Source: Leptodontidium sp. MPI-SDFR-AT-0119
Taxonomy: Eukaryota > Ascomycota > Leotiomycetes > Helotiales > Leptodontidiaceae
DNA length: 64,000 nucleotides
Direction of reading: 5' to 3'
NCBI GenBank assembly: GCA_020726505.1
Contig: JAHLEZ010000005.1
Span: 1,178,001 to 1,242,000, forward strand
Shown here: positions 12,610 to 23,660 of the stretch, in pieces
Position numbering within the stretch: position 1 is the stretch's first letter
How the letters are laid out: the number at the start of each line of letters is the position of its first letter
Notes under the pieces: model-generated
The model's database searches: none
What the model saw: the letters and a program-made list of their open reading frames with translations, nothing else
What the model was told of the DNA's origin: nothing
Position numbers and translations under genes: made by a program

Positions 12610-13284
12610 GACGATAGTCTATCGATAAGGGAGTGTATCTGTAAGTTGAAGAAATCTTTCAGTAGGAAGAGGACAAGAATATTTGAGGAAGAAGAAAAGG
12701 AAGGTTGAACTGGTGTTTTGGCATATGCACATCAATCCCATCTCCGAGCTACCGACAGCCAATATGCCGAGGTCGAGGTTTACAGGGGGTCGGGCATTAT
12801 CGTGAATGTGGGGAAGGGGAAGTCACATGTGGGGAGCCACGTGAGTGGATGTGGGTCTGGGTTATTATTAGCAATGACAGGAGATGATTAGGCGCTGGCG
12901 CTGAGACTCTTCTCATTCTGGTGATTTAACTCTCATCACAATGTTCATCAATTAACAGACATTCCCCCCTTTTCCATCTCGGTTCCACCTCGCGTCGCAA
13001 GCGAAAGATTCCGGCCCCCCTCATCGTGTTAATATTGTTTTCGTTGCTGTCATGAGTATCTCATCGCTTTGATTTCAAACATACCCGGAAGACACGGTTG
13101 TCTGTGTCACCAGGCCAAAAGTCGTTCGGGCAGGCAGTCAACTTGATTATGAAAGAGTGTATGCATTTGTTTACCTTCAATCTATTTCACCTCATCTTCT
13201 TGGTTCGAGTCTAGGGCATGCTGTGTGTATTGATAAGGGCTCATTATACCTACAGGGGTTTCAAATGGAGGTTTCCTCCCAGGA
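12610..13284. other. Divergent promoter between carrier and Abp2-like gene
   Basis: About 675 bp separate the two divergent starts. The right end holds a small upstream frame and a possible leader intron (see 13265-13288). No other gene is visible. Confidence 0.45.
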
Positions 13285-13288
13285 ATGA
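13265..13288 (+). promoter_or_regulatory. Candidate uORF overlapping the Abp2-like start codon
   Basis: A seven-codon frame begins ATGGAGGTTTCC and its TGA overlaps the main ATG at 13285 as ATGA. Such an overlap could permit termination-reinitiation. Against this, TCCCAG just before the main ATG looks like an intron acceptor, and splicing of a leader intron would remove the uORF. Confidence 0.35.
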
Positions 13289-15416
13289 GCGTTATTCCTG
13301 AGAGCGAGAAGCGGCGCCTTGAACAGCAATATGCTCCAAGTCAGCCTCTCGATCCTCGACGCCAGTCACAAGAGCATCCCCAGGGCAATGGCCAAACTCA
13401 CCAGCTTCCGACCAGAATAGCGCCTCTTCCACCGGCCTCGGATTCTCGCCAAGAGGTCCGAAATCTGCCTTCGCGAGATGTCTCGGATGAGAATTTCGAC
13501 AATGCATATCTGGATTTTATTATGTACTGTAACCCTAGCATTCCGTCAGACACGGATGCGAGTGAGCTGAAGAGAATCTTCCGAGCACCGCCGAAAAGTG
13601 ATGGGAAGAACTTCAACACATTTACGCTGTTTGAGTTGATCCGAAAGTTGGAGCTGAAAGAGATCAAGACGTGGGCTCAGCTAGCTCTAGATTTGGGGGT
13701 TGAGCCACCAGCTTTAGACAAGGGCCAGAGCGCTCAAAAAGTTCAACAGTATGCTGTTAGACTCAAGGTCAGTCCTTTCGTCACTGCACTCCCAGGGTAG
13801 AAATACTCAGCGGCTCTACTGACAAAAGTCAGCGGTGGATGCATGCAATGCACGTGGATGCCTTCTTCGAGTATCTTCTTAATAAGGGCCATGTATATTG
13901 GACACAAGTCCCATCACCGAATGATCCTTCATCCGAGTTTGGACGAGATGGAGTAGCCGCAGAAGAAGACTTGGCTCTCCGAGCATTATTACCGGAGACC
14001 AGACCCAAAAGAGGACGACGAAAGGCCGAAGATAAAGAGGAAAGTGACACTGGGAAATCACCATCTCAACGTCCCCGCCTAGACTCACCATCCTTGTCTG
14101 AAGATTTTATGATGGCTAGATCTTCATTAATAGCGGACAATACTACACCTGCAACAGCCCATCCCGATTTCCAGCAATCCTTTAATGAGAGGATGGCACC
14201 ATGGTCAGCTACTCCTTCCATGCCAGGCACGTTTCGTTGGCCTCCACCAGACAGTGCAACTCCTTTGACAGCTTACCCACAATCGGCAATCACACCGACA
14301 ACCAGGCAACTGTGGAATGATGCGAATGAGCCTCGATCAGCTATTACTCCCAAGAGCAAAGCGAGGCGGCGTCATGGGCCAGCTGTTTCATCGGCATGGC
14401 CAAGTAATGGCAGCTCATCTTCTGGGAAGCTTAGAGGTCGACCTCCTAGCAATCGTTCAGTCCAAGATGGGCCGTTCTCAACATTTCCTGCCAACCCGGG
14501 AGCAAGAGATGTGCCAACCATCAACCTGAGAGATAACACCCCTACAGCGACCCCTGTCGTGGCAGATACCGAGACTTCTCATTTCTTCCCCTCAGCAGCA
14601 GCAGCCTTACGAGCAAATAGCCAAAGCCAACCGGCCCAGACTGGCAGACCGAGTGGATTACAACTACAAGTACCTCAACGACAGGGCGGAACTGTCCGTC
14701 TTGCCACCCCACCACCAATACCAACTCCTGTACTATTGGTGAACGGCCAAGGCGAGACAGATATGCATCACCTCCCAGCTAACCAACACCAAGTCACGCC
14801 ACTTATGGAATATTTCAGTAACCCGGTCGATCACGACCCCACGCTACAGAACTTTGTCAACATCACATTCCGCCAGAACGGAGATATGGACCGTACGAAT
14901 GTAGACGCACTAGAAAGTCATTTTATATGCGAGATCCTAGGCGCGGATTGGTACGACGCATCGGGGGCTAGCATTGAACGATGCAGTATCGACGAAGCAG
15001 ATAAGATCTGTAAACAAGTCGTCAGCAACTTACAAGCCGAGTCCAGCAGCACGGAAGCTTTCTTGATCAACCTATCCGCGTTGGCAGGTGGCCCTTTGAT
15101 GACTCGGTTACGCATGACGAGGCTAGAACAAGGCTCTATAGCCCATTATGAATGCCACTGGAAGATGCGCTTTGGGTCTATCGAAGGCGATTTTACAATC
15201 AGAGCCACGGTGCAGCGAGCAGATGAGGCTGGCAATGCTGTGATGGAAAACACAGGTGCTGGTCTCGGTAAGCTAAGCGAGACCGAAGGAGACTGGAAGA
15301 AAAGATATCTGGATCTGCAGCAGCAGATTCGGGAGAGGGATGATAAAGTGGGGAATTTGAAGAGGAACATTATGAACGCGCTGGTGCAATCCCAACGATT
15401 TACGAGGATTTCATGA
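13285..15416 (+). CDS. abp2: ARS-binding protein 2 (Abp2) homologue
   Basis: Nuclear protein of 688 aa in two exons, 13285-13767 and 13833-15416. Seen: an N-terminal disordered leader, then DENFDNAYLDFIMYCNPSIP and FELIRKLELKEIKTWAQLAL followed by QQYAVRLKRWMHAMHVDAFF. This is the conserved core of the Abp2 family (PF09441), first described in fission yeast as a protein binding autonomously replicating sequences. A basic RPKRGRRK segment follows near residue 230. A long Ser/Pro/Thr-rich middle leads to a second conserved C-terminal region with EYFSNPVDHDPTLQNFVN and a final coiled-coil-like helix (LDLQQQIRERDDKVGNLKRN). The exact role in filamentous fungi is not known to me; chromatin or origin binding is inferred from the family. 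Confidence 0.85.
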
Positions 15417-15647
15417 TCTGTAGAGCTAGGAGAATGTCGCATACTCAAACATTCGTGCCGTTCAAGGTGCCGCAAATTCAAAGTATCTTCTCTCATTCCC
15501 CAAACCCAAAGCAGCTCCCAATTATCATTTGACATATCCACTCGCCTACGCCAAAACCTTCCTTCATTCCCGATTTTATCCCCAACTCCACCCTAGGTTA
15601 CAAATGCGAAGGAAATACCGTACTAATACACCAACCTCCCTTGACCT

Positions 15648-17141
15648 TCAGACAAAATTCCTCGGTCTCGATCCTCTCCTTTCCCTTCGTTCCGTTGCAT
15701 CCAACTCCACCGCAAACACCGCGGGCTCAAGATTCTTATCCGAAGGTGCATTGATAGATTCAGCTCCCAGCTCAGACTTCGAGCCATACATCGTTTTCCT
15801 TCTACTATCGAGCTCCTGCACCATTAGAGGTCCCGACAATTCCATTGGCGAGCTTCTGCTGTTGTTATCTGCAGCTCTCCTCCTCCTCAACCATCTGACG
15901 AGCAGGAATGAAATGGCAGAGAAAGCGATTGCAACCACGACGCCGACTCCGATGCCCGCTTTGGCACCTGTGCTGAGGCTTGATTCTGAGAATTGTGGTG
16001 CTGGCGTGGCCGAGGAGGAAGGTTCTCCGACTGCTGTTGGACATGTAGTGTTGAAGCGATCAAGCAGACTATTGTCGTCAGTCTTTCCTTTCTCATACGA
16101 ATATATCAATAAAGTCATTCTCACCCATCAATAGTATGCAAGACACCATTCGAGACCAGGCAATCACTCGTGACAATCTTGGCCGAGTTGACAAAAGTGT
16201 CGTTCCCTTGAACGGTGATATACAAATCACTCCCCTCGTCTGTCTTCAGCACCATCCCATCTTGCAGGGTCGTGCTGTATCCGAGGAAATTCGGAACGAC
16301 GTGGTAGTTGAATACGGCGCCTAACTCTTGCTGGGAGGCATTTTTGGTCCTGTTCTTGAATGTTGAGAGGGCTACGGCTGTGTTGGGTGCGAAGATCGTG
16401 TTGTTTGGGCTGTCGACGACGGGGCGGACGAGTGGTTGGGATGCGGCGTCGAGATAGCCGCCTTCGTTCAGGATACCTTTGAGAGTCAATACCGAGTAGG
16501 TTGAAAAAAGTATTTCCTCACTTACCGATGAAGAAATTGAGATTGGATTGTGTCAGTAGCGTGACTAGCCCAGGCGGTATTCTGAGTAGGCTGTTTACAA
16601 TATGTATGATCCCTCCTGTGCACACAATATCCTAACAGTTGAAATCAACATTGAATCGCGCAACTTCTGAACAGGAATGACTTACTGGGAGCTTCACAGT
16701 ACTAACAGATTTGTTCCCTGAAACAAATCGAGCTCCGTTTTCGGCTAATTGGAGCTCAACCGTCTGTCCCGTAGTGACATTAGCGAATCTCGAATCCGTC
16801 AAATTGGTCGGAACGAAATGTGGGTTGGTCGTGAACGCGACTGTCGGGAATCCCCCATGAAGGAGATGGTAGGCCAAAGTCGCGTCGATCTCATCAGCAC
16901 TTAGGGGTGTTGAGCCTTTGTTTATAAGCCACTCGCCAAATGCCTCATTGGAAGGAGCGAGAAATGTGAAGTTGTTTGCTGTTGATAGTAACGTCGTCAA
17001 AGATCTAGATTTAGCGATGTAGAAGTTGAGTGTTCCAAGCGTGTCGTCATGTTCTTTTAGAACTGATATAAGAGTTTGTCCAATAACCCCAGGAAGTAAA
17101 GTCAGTAGCCAAAGTGGTCCCATGTTCGAGATTTGCTGCAC
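15648..17141 (-). CDS. Two-domain fasciclin (FAS1) cell-surface protein with C-terminal membrane anchor
   Basis: Secreted or cell-surface adhesion-type protein of about 444 aa in four exons: 17141-16686, 16631-16526, 16476-16125 and 16068-15648 (minus). Seen: a signal peptide around MGPLWLLTLLPGVIGQT, so the true start may be the second ATG at 17123. A first FAS1 domain has NFTFLAPSNEAF and IVCTGGIIHIVNSLL; a second has NTIFAPNTAVALSTF and SDCLVSNGVLHTID. Both carry the H1 and H2 style FAS1 boxes. A short Ser/Thr linker follows, then one transmembrane helix (AGIGVGVVVAIAFSAISFLL) and a basic cytosolic tail (RWLRRRR). Several N-x-S/T sequons are present. The gene converges with the Abp2 homologue, with 231 bp between stops. 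FAS1 domains mediate adhesion; the ligand is unknown. Confidence 0.88.
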
Positions 17142-18949
17142 CTCGACGAACGATACACCTGATATCTTTCAGAGAAGTGGCGAGAAGTGATTCTAGCGCA
17201 ATGAAAGGGTAGTCAATAAGACAGTGCCGGATGTGCCATTAAATGAGGAGAAGGGAAGAGGGAGAGCTTTCCTTCAAGAACGGCATCAGACGAAACTCGG
17301 CCCAAACGCCCAAACATACAGACGAACTGTTGGGTGTTGACACAATCATCTTTCGGGGCAAAGACGTCAGAAATGGCTAGTACGATCCGAGCCCAGATCA
17401 GGAATGGCAGGCCCAGCTTATCACAAACAAGCACTACACAAATATTCACTCCCTACCACAGGATGTTCCTCTTCTCCTGCATGCCCAGCATCTCGGAGGA
17501 AAGCTTGATGTCCACCCTATCAACAACCTCGCCCAGGCACAAGCCTAGGCAGAATATGCAATGGGAAACCGTTCGTACCACAATCTTCAGACCTCATTCA
17601 CCATCACTGCAACCTTACAATAGAAATAGAATAGACACGAGGGTGTGGTGTTGTGGACGCAAGCCACGTTCCCACGTCGTATCAGGGGTGCATGTTGAGT
17701 TTCACTTTAACAGAGCCGTGTAAGGCTGAGCTCCTATCTTGGATCAAGAATCGTCAATCGTTGTCAATCTTGATATTTGTGTGCTTACTTACACAGAAGA
17801 GAGAATTAGAACCAAGCTGCAGGTTTTTGTTAGTAGAATGAAGCTGTTCTGTTTGGGATAAACTTTATAAGGGTGGACTGAAGTGTTGCTGTTGCAAATT
17901 GATTTGTTGACATTTGTGGAGATGAGGCTGGACAGTAGTTTGAAATAGGTACATCGCAATAACTAACACGTATATGACTTTCTCGCAGAGCAACCTTCAT
18001 TCCCCCTTCCCCCCTTACTTTAAGATGAACATTTCTACTTTCAGATTTGAACTCTGCGTTCGATGGGCCGCAGTATTGGGCTACATGATCAGCCTGATAC
18101 GGTATGACTCTGCGTTCATCCATCCATCAAGCCCCTGCCAGTCACCGCGACCCGTCATATATCTTTGACCGATTTTGAATTCCTACATGGCACTCCGCCT
18201 CTAGCGCATGAAACTGGGGGGGGAGAAAATGCAAGTCAGTTCTCGCCCCCACGTTGCATCAGGCTGTCGACGCTGAATAAGCGTTTGCATACTTAACTGG
18301 CCTGTCCATAGTTCACTACCAATCTCAAGAAGCCCGTGTACTTTTGAGTCGAATTGCTAACTTATACGGAAATAAGACAGTTAAGCACGAAAGTGTGAAT
18401 CCTCCTTCCTTCTCCAGACAGTCGGCCGACGAATGTCTCTCAGTCAATTATGCAAGGCAAGAAGGTTGAGCGTAGGCTCTTCCAGAAACGAAGTTTTTAC
18501 TCAGTTAAATCCAATGTGCAAACTCTGGCGGGATTGTGCAATTGTTTCAAGGACATCGAATCTCGAAGCCGGTTCCAATGACAAACCATATATTCTGTGC
18601 AACCGTAAGCCTACTTAGCCTATCGCCCTACTCCTCTTCCCGCGCTGACACACCAACAAAGTAGGGAACATGCAAGCCACCAAAGCGGACTTAACTTCGA
18701 AATCGGCGTTTTCTCCGAAATGGAAGGTTTCTAGAAGTGCAAGTACGCTCCTCCTGCATCCAGCCTTACACAAGGCTGAGCCACCGGTCAACTTCAAGAA
18801 CGGCTTTCCATCCCGATGCAGGTCGTATGTCCTGTCAACGTTTCAAAACATAAGGTGAGCTGTGCATACGCGCAAGCCGAGCCGTGTTTGCAATCGGATG
18901 AACGGATCTCCAAACCTACATGCAGGTGAGCCTTTCCAGAGAAATTGAT
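17142..18949. other. Intergenic region, no gene seen
   Basis: About 1.8 kb with only short frames of non-protein-like composition. It includes the promoter of the FAS1 gene and the 3' flank of the decayed NmrA-like gene. Confidence 0.45.
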
Positions 18950-19582
18950 CGTCACAATATCAACCAAACTCCTTCGCCTAATCAAAGGTGCAAAATCCCC
19001 TCCCTCCGCAAAACTAGCAGCCCCTTTCCCATCGAAATTCAGTTCCAAGATACAAGACAGATATTGATCCCTTTCATCACCCTTGCATCTCAGCCTGTTG
19101 TGAAAGCGCATCGGTAGTCCAATGGATAGCCATCCATTCCAACCCAATCATCTCTTCAAATGGACGTAACATATCAATACCCTCATACTCAACTTCCGTG
19201 ATTCTAATCCTCCGATTCCTCGTCTTATTCTTTCCTCCGGCCTGAAAACAACAGCCTCCATAAATCTCGCCACGAACTTCGCTCTCACTCACGCCCGTGA
19301 GTCGTTTATCACCGCCATCGAATATCGTAACTTCCTTACCCGCGATACTAACGACTGAATTTAGGGTCTCAAACCACTATTTTTCAGAAAAAAGATGAAA
19401 AACTCCTGTGACGAGTGTGGTGTATTCGATTTCTCCTCTCTCAGACAAGGCTTGGATGTGTTTTGCGTCTGCGATTTTGGATGCGATGAGGTTGCTGGTT
19501 ACTGGACTCGGAGATTGAGATTGAGGATTTTCCTGGTTAAGAAGCCTGGGGGTCCTGCTAATTTTATATTGGTGAAAGCCAT
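18950..19582 (-). pseudogene. Decayed NmrA-like / isoflavone-reductase-family oxidoreductase
   Basis: Remnant of an atypical SDR of the NmrA type. Reading the minus strand from ATG 19582 gives MAFTNIKLAGPPGFL, the usual N-terminus, then a stop. After a deletion of most of the Rossmann region another frame gives ADAKHIQALSERGEIEYTTL followed by VTGVF, then a TAG. A further frame gives GKEVTIFDGGDKRLTGVSES, then EAVVFRPEE in a shifted frame, NRRIRITEVEYEGIDML, a TGA, and a last segment ELNFDGKGAASFAEGGDF. The order matches the family from N- to C-terminus. At least three frame changes, two internal stops and an internal deletion show the gene is dead. The left end is approximate. Confidence 0.7.
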
Positions 19583-21054
19583 GATTTGAAAAGTTAACGG
19601 GAGTAGATTAAAGTCTAAGATGACTCCCTTTCCATGATCTTAATCCATTTTATGTAGGAAGTTCATGAGTAAGCTACTCCAAGTGCCTACCGTTACTTGA
19701 AGGATACAAGTTACCAAAACTGCCACTTTTGGTCATAGCAAAATCTCTGTTATTGCGATTAATAGCATCTCCTAACTTGTTACCTCGGAAACTTCCTTGA
19801 AACAACGGGAAGTTTCAACCTGAATTTTAAAGCATCTTCATTCACTCTCTCGGCTTTCAGGCTAACACCGAATATTACGAACTATTGACGAACAGTAAAA
19901 CTGAGGCAGGAACCCCCCCTCTCTTTCACCTACCAACCAGTGTGAGTAAGAGATAAGTCAAAGTCAGCTTCGCATAATACGAAAGTTAAAGATATTCAGT
20001 ATCTCAGCCAAATCCGTTCATCTAATCTTATAAGGCTTAAAAAAACCCCTACCTATTCCTTTCCCTCCTTGATCTTCTCAAACCTCAACCACAGGATCAA
20101 AGTAAAGATCTTACCAGATATTCCTCCACACGGACTTTGTTTCTCTGAGCATGGAACATTGACAGTAAAAGAACTGACCACTCACACATGGTTTGGAGCC
20201 CAATTTTCTACCTCTACTGCTTGGATTTTAGCCTTTTTGATTTACTCGAGTGGAGTTTGTTTGTTGACTCTCGGTACGAAGGGTTAAGCGACATGACTCC
20301 TTGTATTCCGATTTCTTGGCGCGGCGAACTTCTTACCACCTATGTTGATCTTTTACCTCTCTACAAGTTGGTTGAGGGAGAATTGAAATGGGAAGGAGTT
20401 AAAGACGTTAAAGGCGATTGATTCTTTTGTAGGATTGGATTCTCGAGGATCGTCTGCATGAAAGTGGTGTGGGGGAAGGTAAATATCAATTATAGCCCCT
20501 AGATCTCACTTCCCTGAAAAGACTTGAAAGGAACTGAGAGTCTGAGAACATCAAACTCTCTCGTCAACAACGACCATCGCCAAACCCCGATCATTAGATA
20601 AAACAACCCATGGAATTCGGAATTGAAAATTGAAATCGAGATATATGCATTCATTCACAGTATCTGATCCAGCACAAATCTATACGCCGAATCAAATCAA
20701 ATCAACCATTTCCCAATTTCTCATCCAAATGCAGCTAGCCAGGCCGCCGGAGCCATCTAATAACGCCTTACTGTCGTGCCTTACACAGCCTAATAGCCAT
20801 GTATGCCATCTACCCATGTCTTCGCGTATACCTGACATTCATCCACCCATCCATCCGCCCATCCAAACAAAAGAAAAGAAAAGTATAAAGCCGACGAGCC
20901 GAAAAGTCACAGCAAAGACGAGCCCAATTCAGGGGCAGAAAGATGCGACGATAATTTTACACGTAATCAGTCCCGAGACCCTTTTTTCCCCCCGAAATTT
21001 AGACGCTGATGTAGATAGAGACTAGACCGTCTTTGACGATGGAGAAATGGTTGC
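19583..21054. other. Intergenic region, no recognised gene
   Basis: About 1.5 kb. Two overlapping plus-strand frames at 20069-20421 have a fairly protein-like composition (for example WRGELLTTYVDLLPLYKLVE near 20320-20380), but I recognise no family and no convincing start or splice sites. The rest is featureless. Confidence 0.35.
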
Positions 21055-22630
21055 CTATCTCCTGTCTCCTTCAACTTTCAAACGGTACGTATCCTGTAAT
21101 CCTGGGAATGTCTTGGCGAAAGCTGGGCCGAGACTCCAGTTATCCAGACGTCTCAGATGTCTCTCGAATACAGGGTTGATGACGAGATCCTCGCCTTCCA
21201 CGCTAGACAACAGCGTATCGGTCGGCTCATACGGCCAGTTGAGACTCAGCGTCGTGGTGAAAGGGATGAAGAAATTATCAAAGAGATAATCCCTTGGGTT
21301 GTAGTCCCGAACGAGGCGGTCTCGCATCTTTGGGAATGGGAGATGGTCGATCCATGCTGGGTGTGGTGTGAAGAGCTGGGAGGGTCGAGGAGTCACCCAT
21401 TCGGGGAGGCGGTCGTAGTTCTCTTGCGTAGGTGAGATCTGCCAGCGCATGATGAGGAACATTATGTAGAGTACAGCGACCTTCTCGGGTAGTGTGGAGA
21501 GGTCTGGGAAGGTGCTTAGGATGTCCGTGAAGACTTTTGAAAGAGGGTGAGATGTTGCTGCTTTTGATGGGTTGAGCAGTGAGGAGACGCTGGGGTATGC
21601 AGGTCCTACTAATTTGGGAGTATCCACCCCTTCAGCTGCTTGTTGTTGCCTCTCTTGGAGGAAATCTAGGAGAATGTTGTCTAAAGGGCAGGTTGGAGGT
21701 CCATTCCGAATGGGTGCCGAATGGCCGGTCATTTCCAGCCCAGTCGCTGGAGGATAGCCGGAATGGCTACCCACCGAGTTACTTCTGTGATGCACTGGGC
21801 TACTGGCATCCTGTCCGCGAGACATCTGTTGAAAGGACAACTCATGCGTTCCGTTTGTGCCATTTGGGATCTTATTGATCCTCTGGGTGCCGTCGAGAAG
21901 GAAATCCAACCCTAGCCTCTCTGGACCCATGTCTAAATTGTGTGCCATCTCATGTTTTTGCTTCGACAGCAGAGCCTGTGCATTCAACATCTGGGAGTAA
22001 TTTCCTAGACCATGGCCCATAGGCGCATTTGGAGCTTGCCATGCTGGTCCTCCACCTGCTCCAACCACGGGAGAACCTGCACTGTTCGGAGTCGTCGAGT
22101 TGAAATTCGAAGAGGAGCCTGGCCGGTTTGGGACATAATGTTGGGCGGGGGAATTATACATGGAGGGTCCATCTTGGGCTAAATGTATGTCAGTCAGCAC
22201 AAAGTCAACCTGCATAGGCATCCAGTTACTTACCGTGTTGCCCGAGCATAGGTTGTATCAACAACACGACAGAACTCAGCCTTTTCTTGATCTCCACATT
22301 CTCAGCCTCGACCTGCTCCTTCTGCCTTATAACATGTTGTAGCTCCTGGTACGGTTGCTGAGAGGTCAACTCCCGGATTTTCTGCTCTAGATTTTCAATC
22401 TGGTTCTTCGTCCTCTCGCGGATCGCCCGCTGGGCCTCACGATCATTCGCCCTTTTCTTCGCAAGCTGGTCTGGAGTGAGGTTCGCAACGCCCCTCGAGC
22501 TGGAGCCCGTCGTCCTCCGCTTCTTGTTGCTGTCGGAGGAAGGGTCTGCAGGTGAGGGTGCGTCCTCAGAGAAGTCCCGCTTTTGCTGCTGCTGTGGTTG
22601 CTGCGGCGTAACTCCCTCGCCTGCTGGCAT
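21055..22630 (-). CDS. bZIP transcription factor with DUF3425 domain
   Basis: Nuclear DNA-binding regulator of 506 aa in two exons, 22630-22234 and 22178-21055 (minus). Seen: an acidic and Gln-rich N-terminus with a KKRR nuclear-localisation patch, then the basic region KKRANDREAQRAIRERTK, which has the bZIP N-x7-R pattern. A leucine-zipper-like helix ends in KRLSSVVLLIQPM. After a disordered stretch the C-terminal half is a DUF3425 (PF11905) domain with CPLDNILLDFLQERQ, FPDLSTLPEKVAVLYIMFLI, WVTPRPSQLFTPHPAWID and LSLNWPYEPTDTLL. This pairing is common in filamentous ascomycetes and linked to stress or metabolite control, but the targets here are unknown. I chose the ATG at 22630 because the frame upstream, although open to about 22900, has no ATG. 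Confidence 0.88.
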
Positions 22631-23660
22631 TGCTGCGAGCTCCCGTTCGGCGTGGGCCTGATCTGTCTGATTTATTGCATGGGTATGAAGCTGTGGAATC
22701 TTGGGTTTCGGTCCACCAACGTCGAGTCCTCGATCGATCAATTGTGTTTGCAGCGGCGCACCGAGGTAGTCATGTATTTGAATGTTGCAGCGGTAAGTCG
22801 AGTCATGCGCGGTCGAGGATGAGCTGGTGACGGGAAAGAGGAGCTGGAAAAAATTGGGGGCTGAGTGGCAGAGGTGTGGAGTTGAACTGCTTGGCCTCTA
22901 AATTTTATCGCCAAGACATCGAGTCATGTACAGCACTTGAGATGGGTGGTTAGGAGCCAATCACTTGAGTGCATGAGTCAGGAAGTGGCATGATTTCCCC
23001 GGACCATAGAAAGATCAACAAGGATCAGGTATTTCGGAATTGGATGAATGTGTCATTGGTTACTTATAATAAGACGTGGTAGTTAAGTGGCGCAAAGCAC
23101 TTTCACGCAAGTTGATCATGGAGTTGAGGGGGGCAAAACTCGCCTCCACTGAGGCGAAAACTGATCCTCGCCGAGGTAAATTACCTTGGTAGCCATGGAT
23201 TAGAGCCCTATTTCAAAATCTCAAAGATAGTAACTCGAAACGGGACACGAGTATGAGTGAGAAAGCTTCAATGGAATCCTTTAAGAAGAATGGTTTAGTA
23301 ACTCGCCTCAACATGAGTTTTGAGGTGCCTTCAATCGGCCGTTACATACAATCCACTGCATAAAACAAAACAACATCAAAAGAAACGAGACAAAGTCATA
23401 AAAACAGAGAGAAGCGGCAACAACATGTGCCTCATGATATTCTATTATCATATCGCTCATCATCTCTACTTCCTCCACTCCATGTTTATAATACATCAAA
23501 GGTATCTAACTTTTAGACCATCCACCCAGTCTCGTCCGTCTTGACCCAAAACCTAGCCAAGATGCCAACAAAGGTGAACAAGCTGGGTAGGTATGTCAAT
23601 CATGACCCAATATTTCCATCCATGCACCAAGCACCAGAATACACACTCCAGATCGCTACT
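22631..23660. other. bZIP leader/promoter and Nic96 3' flank
   Basis: On the minus strand the bZIP reading frame stays open without an ATG back to a TAG near 22900, and a separate 22-codon upstream frame starts at about 22806. Around 23140-23155 there is a short GC-rich inverted repeat (CGCCTC-CACT-GAGGCG). No other gene is visible. Confidence 0.4.

Noticed and set aside
17213..18858. Scattered 60-130 codon frames on both strands
   Set aside because: Short, overlapping in different frames, and with no recognisable motif or splice structure.
20069..20421. Two overlapping plus-strand frames with moderately protein-like text
   Set aside because: No family recognised, no clear start or splice sites. 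Mentioned only in the intergenic entry.
22226..22741. bZIP start at 22741
   Set aside because: The codon there is TTG, not ATG. The first in-frame ATG is at 22630.
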